Assembly: GCA_016193385.1 (NCBI GenBank) | Contig: JACPSF010000396.1 | Span: 1-28,641 of the forward strand | Origin: Deltaproteobacteria bacterium | GTDB taxonomy: Bacteria; Desulfobacterota_B; Binatia; UBA9968 | Length of the DNA: 28,641 nucleotides | Reading direction: 5' to 3' | Shown: positions 1 to 7,868 of the stretch, piece by piece | Layout: each line of letters starts with the position of its first letter | How positions within the stretch are numbered: position 1 is the stretch's first letter | The notes under the pieces: model-generated | Databases searched by the model: none | What the model saw: the letters and a program-made list of their open reading frames with translations, nothing else | What the model was told of the DNA's origin: nothing | Position numbers and translations under genes: made by a program

Positions 1-469
1 CCTGCGGTTCTCTCTTCCCCACGCGCACGCCGAGTTCTTCCTCGACTTGTGCTATCTTATCCAATCGCCGCTGGTGCCGTCCTCCCGCAAAGGGTGTCTC
101 GAGCCACGCGTCGACAATCTTTTCGGCCGCGTCGTTCTCGATGACGCCGCCGCCCAGAACCAGGATGTTCGAGTTGTTATGCTCGCGGCTCATTTGGGCC
201 GCTTTCAGATCATAGACGAGGGCCGCCCGGACCCCAGGATACTTGTTGGCCAAGATCGACATGCCGATCCCGTACGTGCACACGAGGATCCCCTTCTCCG
301 CCTCACCCTCCGCAACCTTCTGGGCGACCAGCCGGCCAAAGTCGGGATAGTCAACCGACTCGCCTCCGTTAGTCCCAAAGTCCTCAACCGGCAATCCCTT
401 GGCACGAAGGACCTGCACTAAATGGTCTTTGAGCGCCACGCCTCCGTGGTCGCTTGCGATACCGATCAT
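1..469 (-). CDS. rpiB: Ribose-5-phosphate isomerase B, 3' end cut by window edge
   Basis: The minus-strand reading starts at ATG 469-467 with MIGIASDHGGVALK, the classic RpiB/LacAB N-terminus, and stays open for 156 codons to the window edge. RpiB interconverts ribose 5-phosphate and ribulose 5-phosphate in the cytosolic pentose phosphate pathway. Visible family motifs are SDHGG, ESVDYPDFG, GIGMSILANKYPGVRAAL, the SREHNNSNILVLGGGVI region and the C-terminal GGRHQRRLDKIAQVE. The family is about 150 residues long, so only a few C-terminal residues can be missing. One oddity is the anion-hole segment after the conserved Cys: it reads CTYGIGM where CGTGIGM is usual. A terminator-like hairpin separates it from acpP upstream, so it probably has its own promoter. 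Identification is secure. Confidence 0.93.
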   Translation of the reverse strand, partial: MIGIASDHGGVALKDHLVQVLRAKGLPVEDFGTNGGESVDYPDFGRLVAQKVAEGEAEKGILVCTYGIGMSILANKYPGVRAALVYDLKAAQMSREHNNSNILVLGGGVIENDAAEKIVDAWLETPFAGGRHQRRLDKIAQVEEELGVRVGKREPQ

Positions 470-527
470 AACTCCATTCTCTCCGCCGCGTTCAGACCCG
501 CGGGCACCCTATCAGATTATTCAGATA

Positions 528-573
528 GAGAAAATCGCAGGAGCATGGCCGCCGTGCCATTTCGACTCCTGCG
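528..573 (-). terminator. Rho-independent terminator after acpP
   Basis: On the minus strand an 8-bp perfect stem CGCAGGAG/CTCCTGCG (536-543 with 566-573) encloses an inner TGGC/GCCA stem and is followed by ATTTTC (530-535). It lies 77 bases beyond the acpP stop and before rpiB, the expected place for the end of the fatty-acid operon. A second, smaller hairpin, GGGCTA/TAGCCC (583-588 with 596-601), lies just upstream of it. Confidence 0.65.
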
Positions 574-649
574 ATCCGCTCTGGGCTAAAGGGCCTAGCC
601 CTCTCCTGACGGCGCTTGGCCTTGGTTCTCCCTTCAAAAACTGGAGGAC

Positions 650-886
650 CTATCGATGGCTATCGATGTAGCTGATGACATCCTGGACGGTCTTGATTTT
701 CTCCGCATCTTCGTCGGAAATCTCCATCTCGTATTCTTCTTCCAAGGCCATGACCAGCTCGACGATGTCCAGCGAATCGGCCCCCAGGTCCTCGATGAAT
801 GAGGCCTCTGGAGTCACCTCGTCCTCGCTCACACCCAGTTGCTCGCAAACGATCTCTTTCACCCTGGCGTCTACGGACGATGCCAT
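650..886 (-). CDS. acpP: Acyl carrier protein
   Basis: A 78-residue acidic protein with the typical ACP sequence, including [20 protein letters not shown]. Ser38 in the DSL motif is the 4'-phosphopantetheine attachment site. It carries growing acyl chains for fatty acid, phospholipid and lipid A synthesis in the cytosol. The ATG at 886 has a strong AGGAGGT ribosome binding site a few bases upstream. It follows fabG by 28 bases and is the last gene before a hairpin terminator. In many proteobacteria fabF would come next, but none is present here. Length and sequence match the family fully. Confidence 0.97.
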   Translation of the reverse strand: MASSVDARVKEIVCEQLGVSEDEVTPEASFIEDLGADSLDIVELVMALEEEYEMEISDEDAEKIKTVQDVISYIDSHR

Positions 887-914
887 GTTTTTTACCTCCT
901 GGTTAACATTTTCT

Positions 915-1661
915 CTACATGTAGAGTCCGCCGTTCACGTTGATGACTTGCCCCGTGATATAAGAGGCGCCGGGACCCACGAGGAATGACACCGCTTCCG
1001 CCACATCCTGAGAGGTCCCAAAACGCGCCAAGGGGATAGAGCGCAGAAATTCGTCCCGAAGCTTTTCCGGGAGCCGGGTTGTCATTTCGGTATCGATAAA
1101 GCCCGGCGCCACCGCATTAACCGTGATGCCGCGTGATGCCAGCTCGCGTGCCATGGCCTTGGTAAATCCGATAATACCCGCCTTCGATGCCGCATAAGCG
1201 GACTGGCCGGCGTTGCCAATCTGTCCCACCACCGAACTCAAATTGACGATGCGGCCGTATCGCTCCCGGATCATCCTCCGGCAAACAGCTTTGGTGCAAT
1301 GAACAGTCCCTCTAAGGTTGACTCCGATGACCCGATTCCAGTCCTCAGCCGTAAGGCGAACCAAGAGATTATCCGAGGTCACGCCCGCATTGTTGACTAG
1401 AATATCAATTTTTTTATGCTGGTCAACGATTTTTTTCACCGCTTCTTCTACCTGATTTTCATCGGCGACGTCAAACGGGCAGAGTTCGCCGCTCCCACCT
1501 TGTGCCAGAAGCTCCTTAAGGGTGAACTCGGCCGCCTCCCGACTCTGCCGGTAGTTGATCATGACCCCCGCGCCCAAGCGACCCAAAGCCAGCGCGATAG
1601 CTTTCCCTATGCCCCGGCCGCCGCCGGTAACCAAGGCGATCTGGTCCTTGAGATCCGCCAT
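915..1661 (-). CDS. fabG: 3-oxoacyl-ACP reductase
   Basis: A 248-residue short-chain dehydrogenase/reductase that reduces 3-oxoacyl-ACP with NADPH in each round of fatty acid elongation. The Rossmann motif TGGGRGIG is at 12-19 and NNAG at 90-93. The catalytic residues are Ser143, Tyr156 and Lys160, in the order and spacing of E. coli FabG (S138, Y151, K155). The C-terminus [15 protein letters not shown] is typical of FabG rather than of other SDRs. It starts five bases after the fabD stop and precedes acpP, so translation is probably coupled. The operon setting and full motif set make this a confident call. Confidence 0.96.
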   Translation of the reverse strand: MADLKDQIALVTGGGRGIGKAIALALGRLGAGVMINYRQSREAAEFTLKELLAQGGSGELCPFDVADENQVEEAVKKIVDQHKKIDILVNNAGVTSDNLLVRLTAEDWNRVIGVNLRGTVHCTKAVCRRMIRERYGRIVNLSSVVGQIGNAGQSAYAASKAGIIGFTKAMARELASRGITVNAVAPGFIDTEMTTRLPEKLRDEFLRSIPLARFGTSQDVAEAVSFLVGPGASYITGQVINVNGGLYM

Positions 1662-1666
1662 AACCG

Positions 1667-2605
1667 TTAATCCGCCAGAATTCTCTCAAGGTCCCCAGGG
1701 GCTTCAAAGTTTTTGTGCCTCAATTGCGGGCTAATTCTCTTGACCAGCCCACTTAATACCTTGCCCGGGCCAACCTCGACGACCAGTTCGCAGCCCAGCC
1801 TCTCCAGTTCTCTGACCGACTCCTCCCACCGCACCGGTGAAATCGCCTGCTCGACTAGAAGGGACTTCACCCGGCTGCCATCCATATTGACTTTGGCTTC
1901 GACGTTGGTGACCACCCCTATCGACACGGGGCGAACCACCACTTCGGCCAATGCCCGTCTCAGCCCTTCGGCGGCAGGCAGCATCAGGGAACAATGAAAG
2001 GGAGCGCTGACGGGCAGATCCAAAACCCTCCTCGCTCCGCGCTCCTGCGCTAAGGCCATCGCTCGAAGCACGGCCGACCTGGCTCCGGCGATGACAACTT
2101 GCCCGCCCCCATTGAAATTTGCCGGCGCCACCGCCTCGCCCCCACCGGCCTCCTCACAAACCCGCCTTACCTCCCGAGCCTCCAACCCCAAGATCACAGC
2201 CATAAGTCCCTGGCCCTGAGGAACGGCCTCTTGCATCAACCTCCCCCGCTCCCGCACGACTTTGACTGCGTCGTGGAAGGAAAGAGCCCCCGCACAGACC
2301 AACGCGCTGTATTCCCCCAAGCTGTGGCCCGCCACCCAGACGGGCCTGAGCCCGCTCTCTTTCTCCAGGACCCGCAGCGCAGCGATCGAGACCGTAAGGA
2401 TAGCCGGCTGGGTATACTCGGTGAGCTTGAGTTCCGCTTCGGGACCGCCAAAACAAAGTCGCTTTAAAGGCAGCCCTAAAACCTCGTCCGCTTCCCCGAA
2501 GATCTGGCGCGCGACGTCAAACTCCTCATAGAGCTCTCTCCCCATCCCGACATACTGGGATCCCTGGCCAGGGAAAACGAACGCGAGCCTAGCCCTCTCC
2601 CCCAC
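1667..2605 (-). CDS. fabD: Malonyl-CoA:ACP transacylase
   Basis: It loads malonyl groups onto ACP. The protein begins VGERARLAFVFPGQGSQ. GTG 2605 is chosen as the start because it gives 312 residues, against about 309 in E. coli FabD; the reading frame is open to 2755, but that part is an out-of-frame shadow of plsX. GQGSQ is at 13-17, the nucleophile Ser95 is in GHSLGEYS, Arg120 (RERGR) binds the malonyl carboxylate and His204 (SAPFHC) completes the dyad. It overlaps the plsX 3' end by 17 bases, suggesting translational coupling. fabH, which usually lies between plsX and fabD, is absent. Confidence 0.94.
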   Translation of the reverse strand: MGERARLAFVFPGQGSQYVGMGRELYEEFDVARQIFGEADEVLGLPLKRLCFGGPEAELKLTEYTQPAILTVSIAALRVLEKESGLRPVWVAGHSLGEYSALVCAGALSFHDAVKVVRERGRLMQEAVPQGQGLMAVILGLEAREVRRVCEEAGGGEAVAPANFNGGGQVVIAGARSAVLRAMALAQERGARRVLDLPVSAPFHCSLMLPAAEGLRRALAEVVVRPVSIGVVTNVEAKVNMDGSRVKSLLVEQAISPVRWEESVRELERLGCELVVEVGPGKVLSGLVKRISPQLRHKNFEAPGDLERILAD

Positions 2606-3710
2606 TTTTGTCTTCTCTTTCTTCTCCCTCGGGATCCGGCTTCTCGGCCAGGGTCTCGATTTTTGATTTGATCCGGCGCCAGATTTTTCCCGGGAATTTG
2701 TCGGCAGTCTTATCGGTAAGCTCTTCCAGTACCTCGGCAATGTGATGGTTAACATCGTGAAGGACCGCCTCTTTGGCTACCCGAATGGCGTTCTTGATCT
2801 CCTTGGGACCGGAGCCCCCGTGGGCAATGATGGCGACTCCATCTAATCCCAGAAGGGGGGCTCCGCCATATTCCGTGTGATCCAGGCGAGCGTAGGCCTC
2901 TCGGAGAGATTTTCGGCTGAGCAAGTACCCCAGACGGCTGAGCGTGCTTTTCTGAAATGCGTCCTTGAGCACCGACACGATAAAGTTTGCCACCCCTTCC
3001 ATCGTCTTCAGGGTCACATTGCCGGTGAAACCATCGCACACTACCACATCGAGCTTACCGCTGCAGATGTCTCTACCCTCTACATAGCCGATATAATTCA
3101 GCGGACCGCCGGCAAGCTGATCGCTCGCGGCCCGCGTCAGATCGTTTCCCTTCCCCTCTTCTTCGCCGTTGCTGAGCACGCCTACCCGGGGACGAGAAAT
3201 ACCCAGAACCCTCTCGGCGTAGACCGAACCCATGAGGGCGAACTGAACCAGATGGCGCGGCTTGCAGTCGACGTTGGCCCCGGCATCGATGATCACGGCC
3301 GCGTGCGTCACCGTGGGCACGACCACAAGGATAGCCGGTCTTTCCACGTGCGGCAGATTTCCCAAAACGAACATCCCTGTCGCCATCACTGCCCCCGAGT
3401 TTCCCGCACTGACCACCGCCTGAACCTCCCGCCGCTTTAACAGCTCAAAGGCGACTTTCATGGAGGAGTCTTTTTTTTTCAGCGCCGCGCTCGGGGATTC
3501 ATCCATCGCGACGGCCTGAGAAGCTGGAATGATCTTCAAGGCTGCGCGCCGGGAGGGATAACGAGCGACCTCGCTTTCGACCACATCTTCCTGACCCACC
3601 AGGAGGACCTCCACGTCCAGATCCGCGGCGGCGAGCACGGAACCCTCAACCACTGCCCCGGGAGCTCGGTCGCCTCCCATGGCATCCACAGCGATCGTTA
3701 TCATAGGCAA
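2589..3710 (-). CDS. plsX: Phosphate acyltransferase PlsX
   Basis: A 373-residue PlsX, which makes acyl-phosphate from acyl-ACP for phosphatidate synthesis with PlsY. Visible motifs are IAVDAMGGDRAPG at the N-terminus, SAGNSGAVMATGMF near 100, IDAGANVDCKPRHLVQFA, NGEEEGKGND, VCDGFTGNVTLKTMEG and EYGGAPLLGLDG. The start at 3710 is 11 bases past the rpmF stop; a second in-frame ATG lies two codons later and is equally possible. The last ~30 residues are a charged tail rich in Lys, Glu and Asp that extends beyond the usual PlsX end. The order rpmF-plsX-fab is the standard bacterial arrangement. Confidence 0.95.
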   Translation of the reverse strand: MPMITIAVDAMGGDRAPGAVVEGSVLAAADLDVEVLLVGQEDVVESEVARYPSRRAALKIIPASQAVAMDESPSAALKKKDSSMKVAFELLKRREVQAVVSAGNSGAVMATGMFVLGNLPHVERPAILVVVPTVTHAAVIIDAGANVDCKPRHLVQFALMGSVYAERVLGISRPRVGVLSNGEEEGKGNDLTRAASDQLAGGPLNYIGYVEGRDICSGKLDVVVCDGFTGNVTLKTMEGVANFIVSVLKDAFQKSTLSRLGYLLSRKSLREAYARLDHTEYGGAPLLGLDGVAIIAHGGSGPKEIKNAIRVAKEAVLHDVNHHIAEVLEELTDKTADKFPGKIWRRIKSKIETLAEKPDPEGEEREDKSGGEG

Positions 3711-3721
3711 AGGGAAGCGCC

Positions 3722-3904
3722 TTAGCTTTCTTCGGTTTCGACCACAAGCCTACCGCGATAGTGGCCGCAGCTAGGACACGCGCGATGGGGGAAGGCAGTC
3801 TCCCCGCATTTTGGGCAGGTGCTCCATTGGGGCGCAGAAAGGGCGTCGTGGGACCTGCGTTGATTTTTCTTCCTTTTGGAAGTTCTTCTCTTAGGTACTG
3901 GCAT
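3722..3904 (-). CDS. rpmF: Ribosomal protein bL32
   Basis: A 60-residue basic protein beginning MPVPKRRTSKRKKNQRRSHD, the bL32 signature, followed by a zinc-ribbon pattern CPKC and CPSCG, so this is the zinc-binding form. It is a component of the large ribosomal subunit. It lies 66 bases after yceD and 11 bases before plsX. The conserved yceD-rpmF-plsX order links ribosome and lipid synthesis. Confidence 0.96.
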   Translation of the reverse strand: MPVPKRRTSKRKKNQRRSHDALSAPQWSTCPKCGETAFPHRACPSCGHYRGRLVVETEES

Positions 3905-3970
3905 CTTCTTGATCCACCTCTTTCCCTCTTCCTAGACGCAAGGCAAACCAATGCGAAAAGAGGAGGGAAG

Positions 3971-4495
3971 CTATTGATTTAACTTCAGAGTGCGGAAAAG
4001 AGACATACGCGGATCGCCTGGCGAAACCGCACAGCGACACGGCTCCAGGTTGAGATCCGCACCACAACTTGGGCAAAGCCCGCGGCAGCCCTCCTCGCAT
4101 AACGGACGCGTAGGGAGCGCTAACAGCACCTGCTCCCGGATAAAAGGGAGTAGATTGATTTCTTTGGAAGCGTAGAAACTCAACCCCATTTCGTCCTGGT
4201 TCAACTCCCCATTCTTACGCGATAACGGATCCGGGGTCAAAACAAAGGCAAAATTTTTCTTGAGAGCGAAGGAATAGCTCTTAAGGCAGCGGCCGCAATG
4301 CCCCTCCACCCACGTTCCAAACCGGCCCTCGAAGAAGAGTTCCCGACCCGACCGGTAATATGCCAGATCCACGTCCACAAACTCAGGGAAGCGATAGTCC
4401 CTGACCAAATGCATCGCATGATTTAACTCTTCGATGCTTTCCGTAAACCGGAGCCTTTTCGGGGACTCGGTGATCTGCTCTACCGGGATGATCAT
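3971..4495 (-). CDS. yceD: DUF177 / YceD family protein
   Basis: A 174-residue member of the YceD/DUF177 family, known as the upstream partner of rpmF; related proteins have been tied to 23S rRNA accumulation, but the biochemical role is not settled. Two cysteine clusters are visible: GHCGRCL near residue 67 and a C-terminal knuckle with CEEGC, CPSCG and CRC between about 131 and 156, probably binding zinc. The C-terminus with DPRMSLFRTLK is typical. It is the first gene of the minus-strand operon. ATG 4495 is only about 27 bases from the predicted transcription start, and only a weak AGGG lies close before the ATG. Confidence 0.9.
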   Translation of the reverse strand: MIIPVEQITESPKRLRFTESIEELNHAMHLVRDYRFPEFVDVDLAYYRSGRELFFEGRFGTWVEGHCGRCLKSYSFALKKNFAFVLTPDPLSRKNGELNQDEMGLSFYASKEINLLPFIREQVLLALPTRPLCEEGCRGLCPSCGADLNLEPCRCAVSPGDPRMSLFRTLKLNQ

Positions 4496-4528
4496 ACCCT
4501 GACACCGCGAACGAAAAACCCGCCTAAA

Positions 4529-4556
4529 GTATTATTGAATTCCGCTCTATTGTCAA
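4529..4556 (-). promoter_or_regulatory. Strong sigma70-type promoter of the yceD-rpmF-plsX-fab operon
   Basis: On the minus strand a perfect -35 TTGACA (4556-4551), a 16-base spacer and a -10 TAATAC (4534-4529) point towards yceD. The predicted transcription start is near 4522, giving a short leader before the yceD ATG at 4495. This is the best promoter match in the window and fits a highly expressed housekeeping operon. Confidence 0.8.
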
Positions 4557-4705
4557 GCCGAAAGCCGCCAGAGAAGCTCCAAAAGCTCCTGATTTTTTGA
4601 CCACTTCCGAACTGCCCGCTCACCGCCCCAAGGATTTGCCGCGCCCTCAAAAGCTAGATGGGCTCTCCTGGAGGGCGCTACGATGCGAAAGTTCCGCTTC
4701 TTGCC

Positions 4706-4734
4706 TTGACAAACCGAGACCGAGTGGGTAGATG
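4706..4734 (+). promoter_or_regulatory. Candidate promoter of the ABC exporter operon
   Basis: TTGACA at 4706-4711, a 17-base spacer and TAGATG at 4729-4734 (four of six -10 positions). The predicted start of transcription, about 4741, is only about four bases before the GTG start codon at 4745, so the message would be leaderless or nearly so. Confidence 0.55.
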
Positions 4735-4744
4735 AGAAAAACCT

Positions 4745-5494
4745 GTGGTAGAGGTATCTCATCTCACCAAAATCTACGGTGAACTGCGGGCCATTCAAGA
4801 CGTTTCGTTCACCGCCCGGCGCGGGGAGATTTTGGGATTTCTCGGCCCCAACGGCGCCGGGAAGACGACCACGATGCGAATCATTGCGGGTTTCATACGG
4901 GCTTCCAAAGGCACGGCTACGATCGAGGGATTCGATGTCTTCCGGGATTCCTACCAGGCACGCCAACGGATCGGATATCTTCCGGAAAATCCTCCCCTCT
5001 ACCATGACATGACAGTCAGGTCGTATCTAATTTTTGTCGGCAGAATTAAAGGCATGGGCAAAAGAGAGGTCCGGCGGGCGATAGACGGCGTGCTGGAGAA
5101 GTGCTCCCTAACCGACGTCGCCTCGCGCCTCATCAAGCACCTCTCCAAAGGCTATCGCCAACGGCTGGGACTTGCCCAGGCCCTGATTCACAACCCGCCG
5201 GTGGTGATATTGGACGAACCGACTCTGGGACTCGACCCCAAACAGGCCGTCGAGATCCGGGGTCTGATCAGGGAGATCTCAGGGGACCGAACCGTCATCC
5301 TTTCAACCCACTTCCTGCCAGAGGTTTCGCAGCTATGCGCCAGGGTGGTCATCATCAATGAGGGAAAGATCGCGGTGGAGCAAACCCTAACCGAGCTCAC
5401 CCGAGGCGGTAGCCTGGAGGAGGTTTTTTTGCGCACCATCGCCAAAGAGCCGAGCGAGAGAGATTCGCAGGTCGAGGAAGGATCGTCCTGGTGA
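4745..5494 (+). CDS. ABC transporter ATPase subunit (GldA-like, ABC-2 exporter type)
   Basis: A 249-residue cytoplasmic ATPase. Walker A GPNGAGKTT is at 34-42, the signature LSKGYRQR near 134-141, and Walker B VILDEPT with LGLDP follows around 160. It powers the membrane subunit encoded next. GTG 4745 is the only possible start: an in-frame stop lies at 4733-4735 and no other start codon precedes Walker A. No Shine-Dalgarno sequence is visible. The C-terminus passes directly from the last beta strand to LEEVFL, so the extra regulatory domain found in longer relatives is lacking. It overlaps the permease gene by GTGA. The substrate cannot be told from sequence. Confidence 0.9.
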   Translation: MVEVSHLTKIYGELRAIQDVSFTARRGEILGFLGPNGAGKTTTMRIIAGFIRASKGTATIEGFDVFRDSYQARQRIGYLPENPPLYHDMTVRSYLIFVGRIKGMGKREVRRAIDGVLEKCSLTDVASRLIKHLSKGYRQRLGLAQALIHNPPVVILDEPTLGLDPKQAVEIRGLIREISGDRTVILSTHFLPEVSQLCARVVIINEGKIAVEQTLTELTRGGSLEEVFLRTIAKEPSERDSQVEEGSSW

Positions 5495-6264
5495 GGGTCA
5501 TCGGGGTCATCGCGGGAAAGGAGATCCGCTCTTTTTTTGTCTCGCCGATCGCCTATGTCTCCCTCACAGGGTTTCTCTTGGTCAGCGGTTGGTTTTTCTT
5601 CAACCTCCTGTTCCGTTTCGATCACCTCGTCACGCTCTATTCCGGCCTGCAAAATTCCCAAGGATTGCAGAGTCTGAATCTCAACGAGCAAGTGATCGCT
5701 CCACTCCTTCACAACCTCGCCATCGTTCTGCTCATCATGGTCCCGATCATGACCATGCGTTCGTTCGCGGAAGAGAAAAGAACCGGGACTTACGAGCTGC
5801 TTCTGACCTCACCGCTCACCGTGCCGCAGATCGTCTTAGGCAAATTTCTGGGATGCCTGACCTTCGTCTGGTTGATGATTCTGCTGACCGGCATCTACCC
5901 GGCCATCCTTCTCCTTTACGGCAATCCCGAGTTGGGCGTTCTCGCGGCCGGCTATCTCGGCCTCTATTTTTTGGCGGCGGTTTTCGTATCGGTAGGGCTG
6001 CTGACCTCATCGCTGACGGAAAATCAGATCATCGCAGCCGTGCTCTGCTTCGTCATTCTGTTGCTCCTCTACTTGCTGGCTTGGCCCGCCGAAACCATCG
6101 GCCCCAGGCCGGGAAAAATCCTCAAGTATCTCTCGGTCATCGAGCACTACGGCGAGATGGTCAAAGGATTGATCGATACCCAAGGGATTGTTTATTTTCT
6201 CAGTTTGGCCTTCTTCAGCCTCTTTCTCACCCACCGCTCCGTAGAGGCGTCTCGCTGGAGATAG
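5491..6264 (+). CDS. ABC-2 type permease (GldF-like)
   Basis: A 257-residue integral membrane protein with about six hydrophobic segments, starting with a GTG that overlaps the ATPase stop (GTGA). It carries the family hallmark MTMRSFAEEKRTGTYELLLTS after the second membrane span, and starts with VIAGKEIRSFFVSPIAYV, common to this exporter subfamily. It forms the inner-membrane channel with the upstream ATPase. The downstream gene starts immediately after its stop codon, so the three form one transcription unit. The family includes gliding-motility GldF and many uncharacterised exporters; the cargo is unknown. Confidence 0.88.
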   Translation: MRVIGVIAGKEIRSFFVSPIAYVSLTGFLLVSGWFFFNLLFRFDHLVTLYSGLQNSQGLQSLNLNEQVIAPLLHNLAIVLLIMVPIMTMRSFAEEKRTGTYELLLTSPLTVPQIVLGKFLGCLTFVWLMILLTGIYPAILLLYGNPELGVLAAGYLGLYFLAAVFVSVGLLTSSLTENQIIAAVLCFVILLLLYLLAWPAETIGPRPGKILKYLSVIEHYGEMVKGLIDTQGIVYFLSLAFFSLFLTHRSVEASRWR

Positions 6265-7806
6265 ATGAGCGGGATTCTACAAGTCGCAGGTGTGACCGGA
6301 TTTGTGCTCATCTTTTTCGGCCTCGTGGCCTATCTCTTCGGCGGGAAGCTGCAGGACCCTTACGTTTTGGCCCATTTAGGTCTCGGCCTCTTCGGCTTCC
6401 TGATTTACCTCGCCACCCACGGGCGCAGCTTTCTCAGGACGCTCAGCCGGCGGTCCACCCGATATGGACTCCACGCTGCGTTGTATTCCTTGCTCTTCCT
6501 CGCCAGCCTCATCATGGTCAACTTTCTTAACCTCCGCCACCACGCCCACTGGGATCTGACCGCGGCAAAGGTTTTTACTCTCTCCCCTCAATCGGCCAAG
6601 GTCCTCGAGCGGCTGCAGCGTGACGTGGAGATCTATGGATTCTTTGAAAGAGGAGAAAATCCCGCTGTCTCCGGTCTCATGAAGAGCTACACGTACGGAT
6701 CTCCCAGGATCAAGTTCTACCCGATTGACCCCGACCGCCACCCGGAGCTGGCCAGGGAGTTCCACGTTCGCCAGTTCAATACCCTGCACATCCGCTATGG
6801 ACAAGAGGCAACCAACATCACGGACACCACGGAAGAAGCAGTCACAAATGCCATCGCCAAACTGACTAAGACGAAGAAAAAGACCGTTTACTTCCTCATC
6901 GGTCACGGTGAGCCCGGGATCGATGACCGAGGCACAAGCGAGGGATACGGGGCAGCGAAAGAAGCGCTCGCGAACGAAAACTATCAGGCGCAGGAGCTCC
7001 TTTTATCCACCCAAGCGAAGGTCCCCGAGCAGGCCGCTCTTCTGATCGTGGCCGGACCGCAAAAACCGCTTCTGGACCAGGAGCTGAAGGCGGTGGATGA
7101 CTACGTAAAAAACGCCGGCAGACTCCTGATCCTTCTGGCTCCTCCCGGGGGTGATGACCTGAAGGCTTTCCTCCGCGACTGGGGGGTAGAGGTAGGGGAC
7201 AACATCGTGGTGGATCAAGAGATCCGGCTTTTTGCCGGACCCTCCCTCGGAGTCCAGCCGATCGCCGAAGCCTACAGTTCGCTCCACCCGATCACGCGCG
7301 AGTTCAAGGAGAGAACCATTTTCCCGATGGTCCGCTCCGTCGAGCCTGCGGCCTCGACGAGGGACGGAGTGCAAGTAACCTCCCTGGTCAAGACCAGCCC
7401 CAGCAGCTGGGCTGAGAAAGACCTCGCCGGCATCTTCCGTCAAGGAAAGGCTTCTCTCGGCCCCGAAGACAAAAGAGGGCCGGTCTCGATCGGCGTCGCG
7501 GTAGCCGCCGAGCTGAAAAAAATCGGCATCGAAAAAGACGGGCAGGCAAAGATCGTGGCCCTTGGGACCGCGGAGTTCGCGAACAACCGTTTCATCGACC
7601 TTTTCTTTAACCGGGACTTCTTCCTCAACACGGTCAACTGGCTTGCCGAAGAGGAGAGCTCCATCTCGATCCGCCCCCGCTCGCTGCGCTCCTCCCGCGT
7701 CCAGTTGAGCCAGGCGCAGGGCACCCTCGCCTTCTACCTTTCCTTCCTGATTCTGCCGGAGGTTCTGCTCATCATCGGCCTGGGCGTATGGTGGAAGAGG
7801 AGGTAA
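6265..7806 (+). CDS. GldG-like ABC auxiliary membrane protein
   Basis: A 513-residue protein with three hydrophobic segments in the first ~90 residues, a long extracytoplasmic region, and a C-terminal membrane span near 490-510 ending in WWKRR. The sequence after the third span (WDLTAAKVFTLSPQSAKVLERL) and the later LIGHGEPGIDD and LLILLAPPGG segments match the GldG/ABC_transp_aux family, whose partners are ATPase plus ABC-2 permease pairs. The ATG follows the permease stop directly. In many relatives a DUF4340 gene comes fourth; here the next gene is a radical SAM protein, so that subunit is absent at this locus. The family role is poorly understood. Confidence 0.85.
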   Translation: MSGILQVAGVTGFVLIFFGLVAYLFGGKLQDPYVLAHLGLGLFGFLIYLATHGRSFLRTLSRRSTRYGLHAALYSLLFLASLIMVNFLNLRHHAHWDLTAAKVFTLSPQSAKVLERLQRDVEIYGFFERGENPAVSGLMKSYTYGSPRIKFYPIDPDRHPELAREFHVRQFNTLHIRYGQEATNITDTTEEAVTNAIAKLTKTKKKTVYFLIGHGEPGIDDRGTSEGYGAAKEALANENYQAQELLLSTQAKVPEQAALLIVAGPQKPLLDQELKAVDDYVKNAGRLLILLAPPGGDDLKAFLRDWGVEVGDNIVVDQEIRLFAGPSLGVQPIAEAYSSLHPITREFKERTIFPMVRSVEPAASTRDGVQVTSLVKTSPSSWAEKDLAGIFRQGKASLGPEDKRGPVSIGVAVAAELKKIGIEKDGQAKIVALGTAEFANNRFIDLFFNRDFFLNTVNWLAEEESSISIRPRSLRSSRVQLSQAQGTLAFYLSFLILPEVLLIIGLGVWWKRR

Positions 7807-7868
7807 GCCATGCCCGCGCGCGGCGCAAAATAATTCTCTCTTGAGAATCCCCACTCTTTCTGTTAACC

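Noticed and set aside
2606..2755. N-terminal extension of FabD by 50 residues
   Set aside because: It overlaps plsX coding sequence and exceeds the normal FabD length; GTG 2605 gives the usual N-terminus.
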